Positions 5,883 through 12,457 of a stretch of DNA of 15,656 nucleotides are shown here, one piece after another; positions within the stretch are counted from its first letter, which is position 1, and every line of letters begins with the position of its first letter. Location of the stretch: NCBI GenBank assembly GCA_965659115.1, contig CBFHUP010000057.1, positions 1 to 15,656 of the forward strand, in the 5' to 3' direction. The translations under genes and the position numbers were made by a program. This stretch comes from UBA8752 sp965659115 (GTDB lineage: Bacteria; Bacteroidota; Bacteroidia; Flavobacteriales_D; Sanyastnellaceae). The notes under the pieces were generated by a model. The model worked only from the letters and a program-made list of their open reading frames with translations, did no database searches and was not told the DNA's origin.

Positions 5883-8747
5883 GTGATCCAGAATTTTCGC
5901 CCCTTGATGTTGATGGTGGTCTCTGCCTTTTGGGCAGGGGGTGTCGTTGCCCAGTCTTTGGATTTTGAAAACCATTCGGAAGCAGCGGGACTGCTGGGCA
6001 GTTACCTCAATCACAGTGCTTCTGTGGCGGATTATGACCTCGATGGTGATTTGGATGTCTATGTGGGCAGCCGCTTGGCCCCCAATACGCTGTACCGCAA
6101 CGAAGGCAATGCGACTTTCGTTCCAGTAGAGGTAGGTGTTGAAGATGAGGGGTTTACGATGGCCACGCTCTTCTTTGATTACGACAACGATGGAGATCCT
6201 GATTTGCTGAGTTGCAATACAGGAGACGCCAATCATTTTTGGAGAAACGATGGCGGCGGCACTTTTACCGACGTGACCGATGAGCTTGGATTGGGCCAAG
6301 AGTCTCAATGCCGAGGCGCCCATGCAGCGGACATCAATATGGATGGATGGCTCGACCTCTACATCGTCAACATGAACCAGCCCAACGCGTTCTGGCTCTC
6401 CGACGGAGAGGGAGGATTCAACGACGGTTACTATGCCTCTGGCGCTACCGACAACTTGATTGGAATGGGAGCGCTGTTCATTGACATCGAAAACGATGGG
6501 GACTTGGACCTGTATCTGACACACGATGCCAACCAAGTCAACAAGCTCTATATCAACGATGGAGCAGGCCTCTTTACCAACCAGGCCGAGGCATGGGGAC
6601 TGGACTTGCAATCCCAAGGCATGGGAGTCGATGCGACCGATTTGAACCACGACGGGTTCTTGGACCTCTTCATTTCCAACAACCTGCCCAACGACCTGTA
6701 TTTGAATCCGGGCGCGCAGAATGAAACGGGCCCTCTGGTTCCTTTTGAGAACATCACCGAGACGGCTGGAGTGGGCGATTCGGGCATGGGTTGGGGGACG
6801 GTGTTCATTGACCATGATCACGATGGAGAGCGGGACCTCTATGTGTCCAACGAATACTTCTTTTCGCCTTATCCCAATCTGATGTACCACAACAACGGCG
6901 ACTTGACCTTCACGGATATCGCCGAAGGGAGCGACTTGGAGAGTCCTTTCAGTGGTTATGCGACCGTTGTGGCGGATTTTGATGAGAACGGTACGGAAGA
7001 CTTGCTGGTGGTCAACACCTTGGTGTCTTCGAATCCAGGGTGTCAATTGTTTCTGAACTCAGATACCGTCCACCATTGGATTGGTTTTGAACTGGAGGGG
7101 GTGGTGTCTCCGCGCGATGCAGCTGGTGCCCGTGTGGTGGTGCATGCCGGTGCGGATTTTCACCGGACGGATGCCTCCTTCTTGGGTTACAGTTACAGTT
7201 CGTGTGGCCCACTGACGTTCAACTTTGGGCTGGGAGACCGATTGGCAGTGGACAGTGTAGAGGTATTCTGGCCCAGTGGATTGAAAACGGTAACACTGAA
7301 CCCGGCCATCGATCAGTACCACACCCTCTTGGAGACGCCTTGTTTTGGGTTGTCCCCAGCATTGAATTGGCCTTCATCGGTGCAACTCTGTCCGGGAGAT
7401 GCCTTTGTTTTTTCTGTGCCCGACGGATGGACCGCTGCGGGCTGGACGCTGGGAGAAGACCATCCCGAGGGCAGGACCGTGGAGCAGGCGGGGGTGGTGC
7501 AAGTCTTGCTGTCTTCTGGCAACTGTTCGGTGCTGTCGCCGGCAGTGGAGGTCGTGATGGTCGAAGCGGTTCCGCCCACCATTGACAGCGACGGCCCCCT
7601 TCGTTTTTGTCAGGGCACGTTGCGTCAATTGTCGGTTCCAGGCCCACAGGTTGATGTGCTCTGGTCCAATGGCATTTCCTCCGACATTCTCTACATCGGC
7701 AATTCAGATACATTGACGGTGACCACGACCAATGTTTGTGGCCACATCGACACCAGTGCCCCCTTGATGATCGAGACATTTGAGTCTCCTTCTCAGCCCA
7801 TTGTGACGCCCGCTTTGGTGGCTGCGGGAGCTTCGCACACCTTCGAGCCCGTTCAATTGGAGGGAGAGGCACTGAGGTGGTATGCGCCCTATGGCCCCAA
7901 TGCTTTGCTGGACCTTCAGGAAGGCAGCACAGATGTAGTGGGGCCATTTATTCAGGAGGGGCCCGTCTATGTCACTCCGCCGTTGGGAGGGAGCACAGGC
8001 TGGTGGGTCAAAGCGGCAGGAATGCGCGATGAGCGCCAAGCCACAGGAGGTAAGGAGACGGCATCGTCGGGTGGCTTTATCGGTTCCGATGCTTACGGAT
8101 TGACCTTTGATGCGCATGAGGACATTGTATTGAACCGGGTGCAGGTTTTGGCCGATAACCCTGGCCCGCGGACCTTCCAATTGCGCTCGGTTTTGGCCGA
8201 GATCCTCATGGAGGTTTCCCAAGATTTGGTGGAGGGATGGAATACCGTTGAGCTGAATTTCCCGATTTCCGAAGGGGAGGGGTATGCCTTGCTGGTCAGC
8301 GCGCCTGACGCCAGTTTGTGGCGGGACAACGTTGCCAACGAGCTGTCCTATCCTTATGCCATTGGAGAATTGGCGACGATCACCAATTCTACCATCCCCA
8401 GCTCTGCTGGGTCGAATTACTATTATTTCTTCTACGATTGGGAAGTGTCGACGCAAGGGCTGTTGTGCGAAAGCAGCGCTGCGGCGGCTTACGTCGAGGT
8501 GGTCGATGCGATCGCCGGTTGCACTTATGCCTTTGCGGCGAACTACGATGCTCAGGCTTCTCTGGACGATGGCAGCTGCTATTTGCAGGGGTGCACCGAG
8601 CCTGAGGCTTCAAACTACAATCCGCTGGCCACGGCAGACGATGGCACATGTGCAGTGGCCTGCGACAGCGACCTGAATGGCGACGGACAAATCGGTGCGC
8701 CCGACCTGTTGGAATTGCTCTCGGCTTGGGGTAGTGTCTGTGACTGA
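5883..8747 (+). CDS. Secreted FG-GAP/VCBS-repeat protein with ASPIC/UnbV domain, Cys repeats and dockerin-like tail
   Basis: This is a large predicted extracellular protein of unknown function. From the GTG at 5883 (954 residues) it has a signal peptide (1-23, ending GGVVA before Q), seven calcium-type DxDxDGxxD motifs starting at about 50, 99, 150, 201, 253, 310 and 365 that should form an FG-GAP beta-propeller, and an ASPIC/UnbV domain (about 413-484, with FGLGD and VEVFWPSG) as in CRTAC1-type proteins. Cys-containing Ig-like segments follow (about 488-633), then a beta-rich region (about 720-865), two Cys-bounded repeats (879-923) and a single EF-hand/dockerin-like motif, DLNGDGQIGAPDLLELLSAW. 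No recognisable type IX C-terminal sorting domain is seen. The frame opens further at TTG 5847, directly after a GGAGG, which would be zero spacing; ATG 5907 would leave no charged n-region. GTG 5883 gives the best signal peptide, but the start is uncertain. The gene lies 57 bases after hutI and 36 bases before ftcD, same strand. Confidence 0.85.
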   Translation: MIQNFRPLMLMVVSAFWAGGVVAQSLDFENHSEAAGLLGSYLNHSASVADYDLDGDLDVYVGSRLAPNTLYRNEGNATFVPVEVGVEDEGFTMATLFFDYDNDGDPDLLSCNTGDANHFWRNDGGGTFTDVTDELGLGQESQCRGAHAADINMDGWLDLYIVNMNQPNAFWLSDGEGGFNDGYYASGATDNLIGMGALFIDIENDGDLDLYLTHDANQVNKLYINDGAGLFTNQAEAWGLDLQSQGMGVDATDLNHDGFLDLFISNNLPNDLYLNPGAQNETGPLVPFENITETAGVGDSGMGWGTVFIDHDHDGERDLYVSNEYFFSPYPNLMYHNNGDLTFTDIAEGSDLESPFSGYATVVADFDENGTEDLLVVNTLVSSNPGCQLFLNSDTVHHWIGFELEGVVSPRDAAGARVVVHAGADFHRTDASFLGYSYSSCGPLTFNFGLGDRLAVDSVEVFWPSGLKTVTLNPAIDQYHTLLETPCFGLSPALNWPSSVQLCPGDAFVFSVPDGWTAAGWTLGEDHPEGRTVEQAGVVQVLLSSGNCSVLSPAVEVVMVEAVPPTIDSDGPLRFCQGTLRQLSVPGPQVDVLWSNGISSDILYIGNSDTLTVTTTNVCGHIDTSAPLMIETFESPSQPIVTPALVAAGASHTFEPVQLEGEALRWYAPYGPNALLDLQEGSTDVVGPFIQEGPVYVTPPLGGSTGWWVKAAGMRDERQATGGKETASSGGFIGSDAYGLTFDAHEDIVLNRVQVLADNPGPRTFQLRSVLAEILMEVSQDLVEGWNTVELNFPISEGEGYALLVSAPDASLWRDNVANELSYPYAIGELATITNSTIPSSAGSNYYYFFYDWEVSTQGLLCESSAAAAYVEVVDAIAGCTYAFAANYDAQASLDDGSCYLQGCTEPEASNYNPLATADDGTCAVACDSDLNGDGQIGAPDLLELLSAWGSVCD
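6027..7016 (+). repeat. Seven FG-GAP/VCBS-type repeats with DxDxDG calcium motifs
   Basis: Seven copies of a roughly 50-57-residue unit each contain an acidic loop of the form (A/I/F/T)D-x-(D/N)-x-(D/N)G-x-x-D followed by a beta strand such as LYLTH, LFISN or LYVSN. Seven blades fit a complete beta-propeller of the integrin-alpha/CRTAC1 kind. The last copy (DFDENGTED) is the least regular. The repeats are clear in protein but diverged in DNA, so they are old rather than a recent expansion. Confidence 0.85.
8517..8651 (+). repeat. Two tandem Cys-bounded 21-residue repeats near the C-terminus
   Basis: Two units start with GCT and end with DDG(S/T)C; each has A-x-NY(D/N) in the middle and an Ala about four residues before DDG. 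They are joined by YLQ. The Cys spacing suggests one disulphide per unit. I recall this unit from the C-terminal parts of secreted Flavobacteriales proteins; its function is not established. The unit is followed directly by an EF-hand-like motif (bases 8667-8732) and then the stop codon. Confidence 0.75.
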
Positions 8748-8783
8748 ATTCGGATTAGTTTGGCGCCCGGAAAAAGCCAAGCC

Positions 8784-10484
8784 ATGTCCCAACGTTTGAT
8801 CGAATGCGTTCCCAACATTTCTGAAGGCCGTGACCGTGCCACCATCGATGCCATTGCGGCTGTTGTAGAGACGGTTGACGGCGTTCGCCTCTTGGATGTA
8901 GACCCCGGAAATTCCACCCACCGGACCGTGATCACGTTTGTTGGTCCACCCGAAACCATTGTGGAGGCGGCATTTCGTTTGATGGCCAAAGCGGCCGAAT
9001 TGATTGACATGTCCAAGCACCGCGGGGAGCATCCTCGTATGGGCGCAACCGATGTATGTCCTTTTGTTCCTGTGGCCGGTGTGACCATGGAAGATTGCAA
9101 AGCGGCGGCCCATGCTTTGGGAGAGCGTGTAGGCAAGGAGCTCGGGATACCTGGTTACTTCTATGAGGATGCCGCATTGACTCCTGAACGTCAAAACTTG
9201 GCCCATTGTCGCAAGGGAGAATACGAGGGCTTGGAAAAGCTCGCGGATGCTGCTTGGAAGCCTGACTTTGGCCCAGCTGAATTCAATGATCGGGCGCGCA
9301 AGACGGGGGCTACGGCCATCGGCGCCCGCGATTTTTTGGTGGCCTACAATGTGAACCTCAACACCACTTCATCCCGCCGCGCCAATGCGGTGGCCTTCGA
9401 CCTCAGGGAGAATGGGCGCGTCAAAAGGGAGGGTGGACTCACCGGTCCTATCGTCCATGATGCACAAGGGCAACCCATGCGGGACCCCGGCATGCTCAAA
9501 TGTGTCAAGGGCATTGGATGGTACATCGAAGAATACGGGATTGCCCAACTTTCGTTGAACCTGACCAACATCTCGGTCACTGCTGTGCATGTGGCTTTTG
9601 ATGCGGCTTGTGAACGGGCGATTGCACGCGGTATGCGCGTGACGGGAAGCGAGATTGTAGGCCTGATTCCCAAGCGGGTTTTAATGGATGCAGCGGACCA
9701 TTATCTGCGCAAGCAAGAACGCAGCTTGGGCATCAGCGAATCAGAGAAAGTCAAAGTGGCGGTAAAGTCACTTGGTTTGGATGACCTGGCTCCCTTCGAT
9801 GCACGCAAGCGTGTGATTGAATACCTCCTTGAGGACGGAGCGCCGGATACTGCTCCGTTGGCGGGAATGACGTTGACCGGGTTTGCCCAGGAGACTTCGA
9901 GCGAAAGCCCAGCTCCAGGAGGTGGTTCCATCGCAGCCTATGTGGGCGTTCTGGGGGTTTCCCTCGGCACCATGGTAGCCAACCTCAGCGCGCACAAGCG
10001 AGGCTGGGATGGCCGGTGGGAGGAGTTCAGTGCGGTGGCCGAGCGTGGAATGGCGCTTCAGACGCGTTTGCTCGCACTGGTAGACGAGGACACAGCGGCT
10101 TTTGATGCGATCATGGAAGCCTTCGGGATGCCCAAGGGCAATGACGCCCAGAAGGCGGACCGGAAGGCGGCGATTCAAGCGGCAACACTCGGTGCCATGA
10201 AGACGCCACTGGAGGTGGCCGAACGGGCGCTCGAATCCATGGCCATCATGGTTGAGATGGCCGAGTATGGGAATCCCAACAGCGTGACCGACGCGGGTGT
10301 TGGAGCTTTGTGTGCCCGAACTGCGGTTTTGGGCGCGGTGATGAATGTTCGGGTCAATGCGGCCGATTTGGAAGACAAAGACACCGCGAATCAGATGTTG
10401 GCCAGGTGCACCGAATTGGAAGCTGCTGCAGAACAACAAGAGCGCGCGGTGCGCGACAGGGTGTCGGCGGTACTCGGAGGATGA
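8784..10484 (+). CDS. ftcD: Bifunctional formimidoyltransferase-cyclodeaminase
   Basis: FtcD transfers the formimino group from N-formimino-L-glutamate to tetrahydrofolate, releasing glutamate, and then converts 5-formimino-THF to 5,10-methenyl-THF plus ammonia. It uses the product of HutI and links histidine breakdown to one-carbon metabolism. The 566-residue protein has an N-terminal transferase half (1 to about 330; CVPNISEG at 8-15, and KHRGEHPRMGATDVCPF at 78-94 with His83 matching the catalytic His82 of the pig enzyme) and a C-terminal cyclodeaminase half (about 360-566; SPAPGGGSIAA at 375-385, YGNPNSVTDAGVGAL at 495-509). Both halves look intact and are fused as in animal FTCD (541 residues in mammals). 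The frame opens at TTG 8760, but ATG 8784 gives the family start MSQRLIECVPNISEG. TTAGTTTG at 8755-8762 is one mismatch from the -7 consensus with no well-placed TTG, so co-transcription with upstream genes is possible. Confidence 0.97.
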   Translation: MSQRLIECVPNISEGRDRATIDAIAAVVETVDGVRLLDVDPGNSTHRTVITFVGPPETIVEAAFRLMAKAAELIDMSKHRGEHPRMGATDVCPFVPVAGVTMEDCKAAAHALGERVGKELGIPGYFYEDAALTPERQNLAHCRKGEYEGLEKLADAAWKPDFGPAEFNDRARKTGATAIGARDFLVAYNVNLNTTSSRRANAVAFDLRENGRVKREGGLTGPIVHDAQGQPMRDPGMLKCVKGIGWYIEEYGIAQLSLNLTNISVTAVHVAFDAACERAIARGMRVTGSEIVGLIPKRVLMDAADHYLRKQERSLGISESEKVKVAVKSLGLDDLAPFDARKRVIEYLLEDGAPDTAPLAGMTLTGFAQETSSESPAPGGGSIAAYVGVLGVSLGTMVANLSAHKRGWDGRWEEFSAVAERGMALQTRLLALVDEDTAAFDAIMEAFGMPKGNDAQKADRKAAIQAATLGAMKTPLEVAERALESMAIMVEMAEYGNPNSVTDAGVGALCARTAVLGAVMNVRVNAADLEDKDTANQMLARCTELEAAAEQQERAVRDRVSAVLGG

Positions 10485-10529
10485 ACACGGCCGGCAGCCT
10501 TGTGCCATGCCATGTGGCGGGACCTGGCC

Positions 10530-11270
10530 TTAGTCTTGGTCCTCTTCGGACTCTGCGGCCACGGCTTTTTGCAGGGAACGCACAAGGTGTTCGACCCTTC
10601 GGGCATCCACGGGGTAAAGCTCCCCTTCGAACCACCTGCCTTCGTGTGCAACGCCCGCGCTGTGGCGCGCAGTGGCCCTAAAGCAAGACAATCCTGCGGT
10701 CCACATCCGGGCTGCGCCACTGGGAAGCACGGCTCCTGATGCGAAAATGTCAAAGTCGGCTTCGGCTTGCCACCCTATGAGCTTTTCGTGGCCTTTGATG
10801 GCGTTTCCGGCTCCGGCGCTCGAAGCCAAGGCATGAATGGGCCATGACTTGAGCTTCTCGAATGCTTGTTCCGGTTTGCGGACGCTGTCGATGGCCCGGT
10901 TCACCATGATGTGGTTTCCGCCAAACCTTTCGATGGCGGTTTCGATGAGGTCGAAGTCCAAATTGAGGTGGCCGTCAAGCCCACCAATGAGCACAGTGGT
11001 TGCCCCTTGGGCGAGGCTCCACTCCGCATCGTGCAGGATGATTTCGCGCTCGGAAGCGGTGTACACCAAATGGCCCTCTCGCGGGCGCAGTGCCACCGTT
11101 ACCGGCAGGTCGGTGGCTTCGATGCAGTGTCGAATGACGCCAGGGGAAGGGGTGACCCCGCCTGCGGTGTAGCACCCCGAGATTTCGATCCGTGTCGCTC
11201 CGCCACGTGTAGCCCGTGCAACATCCCCAGGCGTGCTGCAGATGATTTGAAGATCAAAAGGTTGGTCCAT
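10530..11270 (-). CDS. cutC: CutC-family protein (divergent)
   Basis: This 246-residue protein resembles CutC, a TIM-barrel family first linked to copper tolerance in E. coli; that role is disputed and the biochemical activity is unknown. Matching landmarks are an N-terminal strand then GGATRIEISG (23-32), GGVTPSPGVI (37-46), ALRPREGHLVYTASE (60-74, like the family's IRPRGGDFVYSDDE), GATTVLIGGLDGHLNLD (89-105) and the central helix region after NRAID (124-128). It differs from typical members: the family's HRAFD is NRAID here, the TSGG turn is ASSAG (149-153), and the late GAGV motif is SGAV (178-181). The fold call is firm, but conserved function is not. It lies 88 bases after rplS, with a strong hairpin between them, and is convergent with ftcD across 45 bases that show no clear terminator. 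Confidence 0.8.
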   Translation of the reverse strand: MDQPFDLQIICSTPGDVARATRGGATRIEISGCYTAGGVTPSPGVIRHCIEATDLPVTVALRPREGHLVYTASEREIILHDAEWSLAQGATTVLIGGLDGHLNLDFDLIETAIERFGGNHIMVNRAIDSVRKPEQAFEKLKSWPIHALASSAGAGNAIKGHEKLIGWQAEADFDIFASGAVLPSGAARMWTAGLSCFRATARHSAGVAHEGRWFEGELYPVDARRVEHLVRSLQKAVAAESEEDQD

Positions 11271-11304
11271 TCGCTTGAGCCAAGATACGCTTTAGCCCCG
11301 GCTG

Positions 11305-11344
11305 CAAACGACGAAGCCGGCAACAGGGCCGGCTTCGTCGTTTG
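11305..11344 (-). terminator. 17-bp perfect inverted repeat after rplS, likely terminator
   Basis: The arms 11305-11321 (CAAACGACGAAGCCGGC on the plus strand) and 11328-11344 are perfectly complementary, with the six-base loop AACAGG. The stem starts 14 bases after the rplS stop. On the minus strand the stem ends in TTTG with only a short T run, so it is not a textbook intrinsic terminator, although the AAA/TTT flanks are partly built into the stem. It sits between rplS and cutC and would separate their transcription. Confidence 0.75.
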
Positions 11345-11358
11345 AACAAGAACTTGTC

Positions 11359-11721
11359 TTACTTGGAACCGCTGAAAGAGCGCTTCTCCTTGATGCGGGC
11401 AGACTTACCCGTGAGGCCGCGCAAGTAGTAGATGCGCGCACGACGGACCTTGCCTCGCTTCATCACCTCGACGGCCTCCAAAAAGGGGCTCGAAATGGGG
11501 AAGACACGTTCAACGCCTACACCAGAGGCCATCTTGCGCACCGTAAAAGTGGCAGTTGGTCCTTCTCCGCGACGCTGAATGACAGTGCCTTGGAAGATCT
11601 GAGTACGCTCTTTTGAGCCCTCTTTAATCTTGTAACTGACCTTGAGGGTGTCACCAGCATTGAATGCAGGCCATTCCTGTACGGGGACAAGCTGCTGGGA
11701 AATTTGACGAAGACGATCCAT
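11359..11721 (-). CDS. rplS: 50S ribosomal protein L19
   Basis: L19 is a large-subunit ribosomal protein at the interface with the 30S subunit. The 120-residue product has the normal length and the expected pattern: FNAGDTLKVSYKIKEG (20-35), FQGTVIQRRGEGPTATFTVR (43-62), GVGVERVFP (67-75) and the basic C-terminal part RGKVRRARIYYLRGLTGKSA (88-107). It follows trmD by 52 bases on the same strand, the classic trmD-rplS order; rpsP and rimM, which often accompany them in other phyla, are not here. A candidate promoter lies in the trmD-rplS gap, so rplS could also be transcribed on its own. A strong hairpin follows the stop. Confidence 0.98.
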   Translation of the reverse strand: MDRLRQISQQLVPVQEWPAFNAGDTLKVSYKIKEGSKERTQIFQGTVIQRRGEGPTATFTVRKMASGVGVERVFPISSPFLEAVEVMKRGKVRRARIYYLRGLTGKSARIKEKRSFSGSK

Positions 11722-11758
11722 GACGCGTATGATGAAATAGGTCCGATTAATCGGGGTG

Positions 11759-11788
11759 CAATATTACGACAATTCACGCCTCGTCCAA
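11759..11788 (-). promoter_or_regulatory. Candidate promoter for rplS inside the trmD-rplS junction
   Basis: Read on the minus strand, TTG (11788-11786) is followed after 19 bases by TAATATTG (11766-11759), which has one mismatch to the Bacteroidota -7 consensus TAnnTTTG. The spacing fits the TTG-N19-TAnnTTTG pattern. The start site would fall about 30 bases before the rplS ATG. The -33 part overlaps the last codons of trmD. This is pattern matching only. Confidence 0.35.
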
Positions 11789-12454
11789 CAGGTCGGGACG
11801 AAGCCGTTGTGTTCTTTCTAATGCTTGTTCCATTCTCCACTTCTCGATCTCGGCATGGTGCCCTCCGAGCAGCACTTCTGGAACCTGATGTCCCTGCCAT
11901 TCCGCAGGACGGGTGTAGACCGGTGGAGCGAGCAAGCCGTCCTGAAAACTGTCGGTGAGGGCGCTTTCTCCGTCTCCGATGGCACCGGGCACAAGGCGGA
12001 CCAAAGCATCGGCCAAAACTGCCGCAGCCAATTCGCCTCCACTGAGCACATAATCGCCAATGCTGAGCTCCATGGTGATCACCTGCTGGCGTATCCTCTG
12101 GTCGATGCCTTTGTAATGGCCGCAGAGCAGCAAAAGATTGCCGCTGAGACTGAGTTGGTTGACGCGGGCTTGAGCCAGGCGTTCTCCATCGGGCGTCAGG
12201 TATATGACTTCGTCATAGGTTCTTTGGGACTTCAGATCGGCGATGGCGTCCACAATGGGTTGGATGGCCATGACCATGCCTGCGCCACCACCAAATGGGG
12301 TGTCGTCAATTTTGCCGTGCTTGTCGGTGCTCCACTTCCGGATGTCGTGCACTTCGACTTCGACAACCCCTGCTTTGCGGGCGCGGCCGACGATGCTTTC
12401 GCTGAAAGGGCCCTTCAATAAGTCCGGGACGGCGGAGAGAATGTCAATGCGCAT
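11774..12454 (-). CDS. trmD: tRNA (guanine-N1)-methyltransferase
   Basis: TrmD uses S-adenosylmethionine to make m1G37 next to the anticodon of several tRNAs, which prevents frameshifting. The 226-residue protein has the SPOUT trefoil-knot motifs: DDTPFGGGAGMVM (50-62), LLCGHYKGIDQR (109-120) and SIGDYVLSGGELAA (131-144). LVRLVPGAIGD (151-161, Arg153) and LTDSFQDGLLAPPVYTRP (166-183, Asp168) correspond to the catalytic Arg154 and Asp169 of the E. coli enzyme. The length is slightly under the usual 240-255 and nothing important is missing. The ATG follows the stop of the aldo/keto reductase gene by three bases, so the two are almost surely co-transcribed and probably translationally coupled. 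No Shine-Dalgarno site is seen before the start. Confidence 0.97.
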   Translation of the reverse strand: MRIDILSAVPDLLKGPFSESIVGRARKAGVVEVEVHDIRKWSTDKHGKIDDTPFGGGAGMVMAIQPIVDAIADLKSQRTYDEVIYLTPDGERLAQARVNQLSLSGNLLLLCGHYKGIDQRIRQQVITMELSIGDYVLSGGELAAAVLADALVRLVPGAIGDGESALTDSFQDGLLAPPVYTRPAEWQGHQVPEVLLGGHHAEIEKWRMEQALERTQRLRPDLLDEA

Positions 12455-12457
12455 GGC

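Noticed and set aside
5877..7046. 389-codon open frame on the minus strand opposite the FG-GAP repeats
   Set aside because: It arises from the complement of the repeated Asp/Gly codons in the secreted protein and shows only a repetitive Val/Ile/Gln-rich sequence.
10485..10529. Possible terminator between the convergent ftcD and cutC genes
   Set aside because: Only short GC-rich partial palindromes are present; no stable stem followed by a T run is visible.
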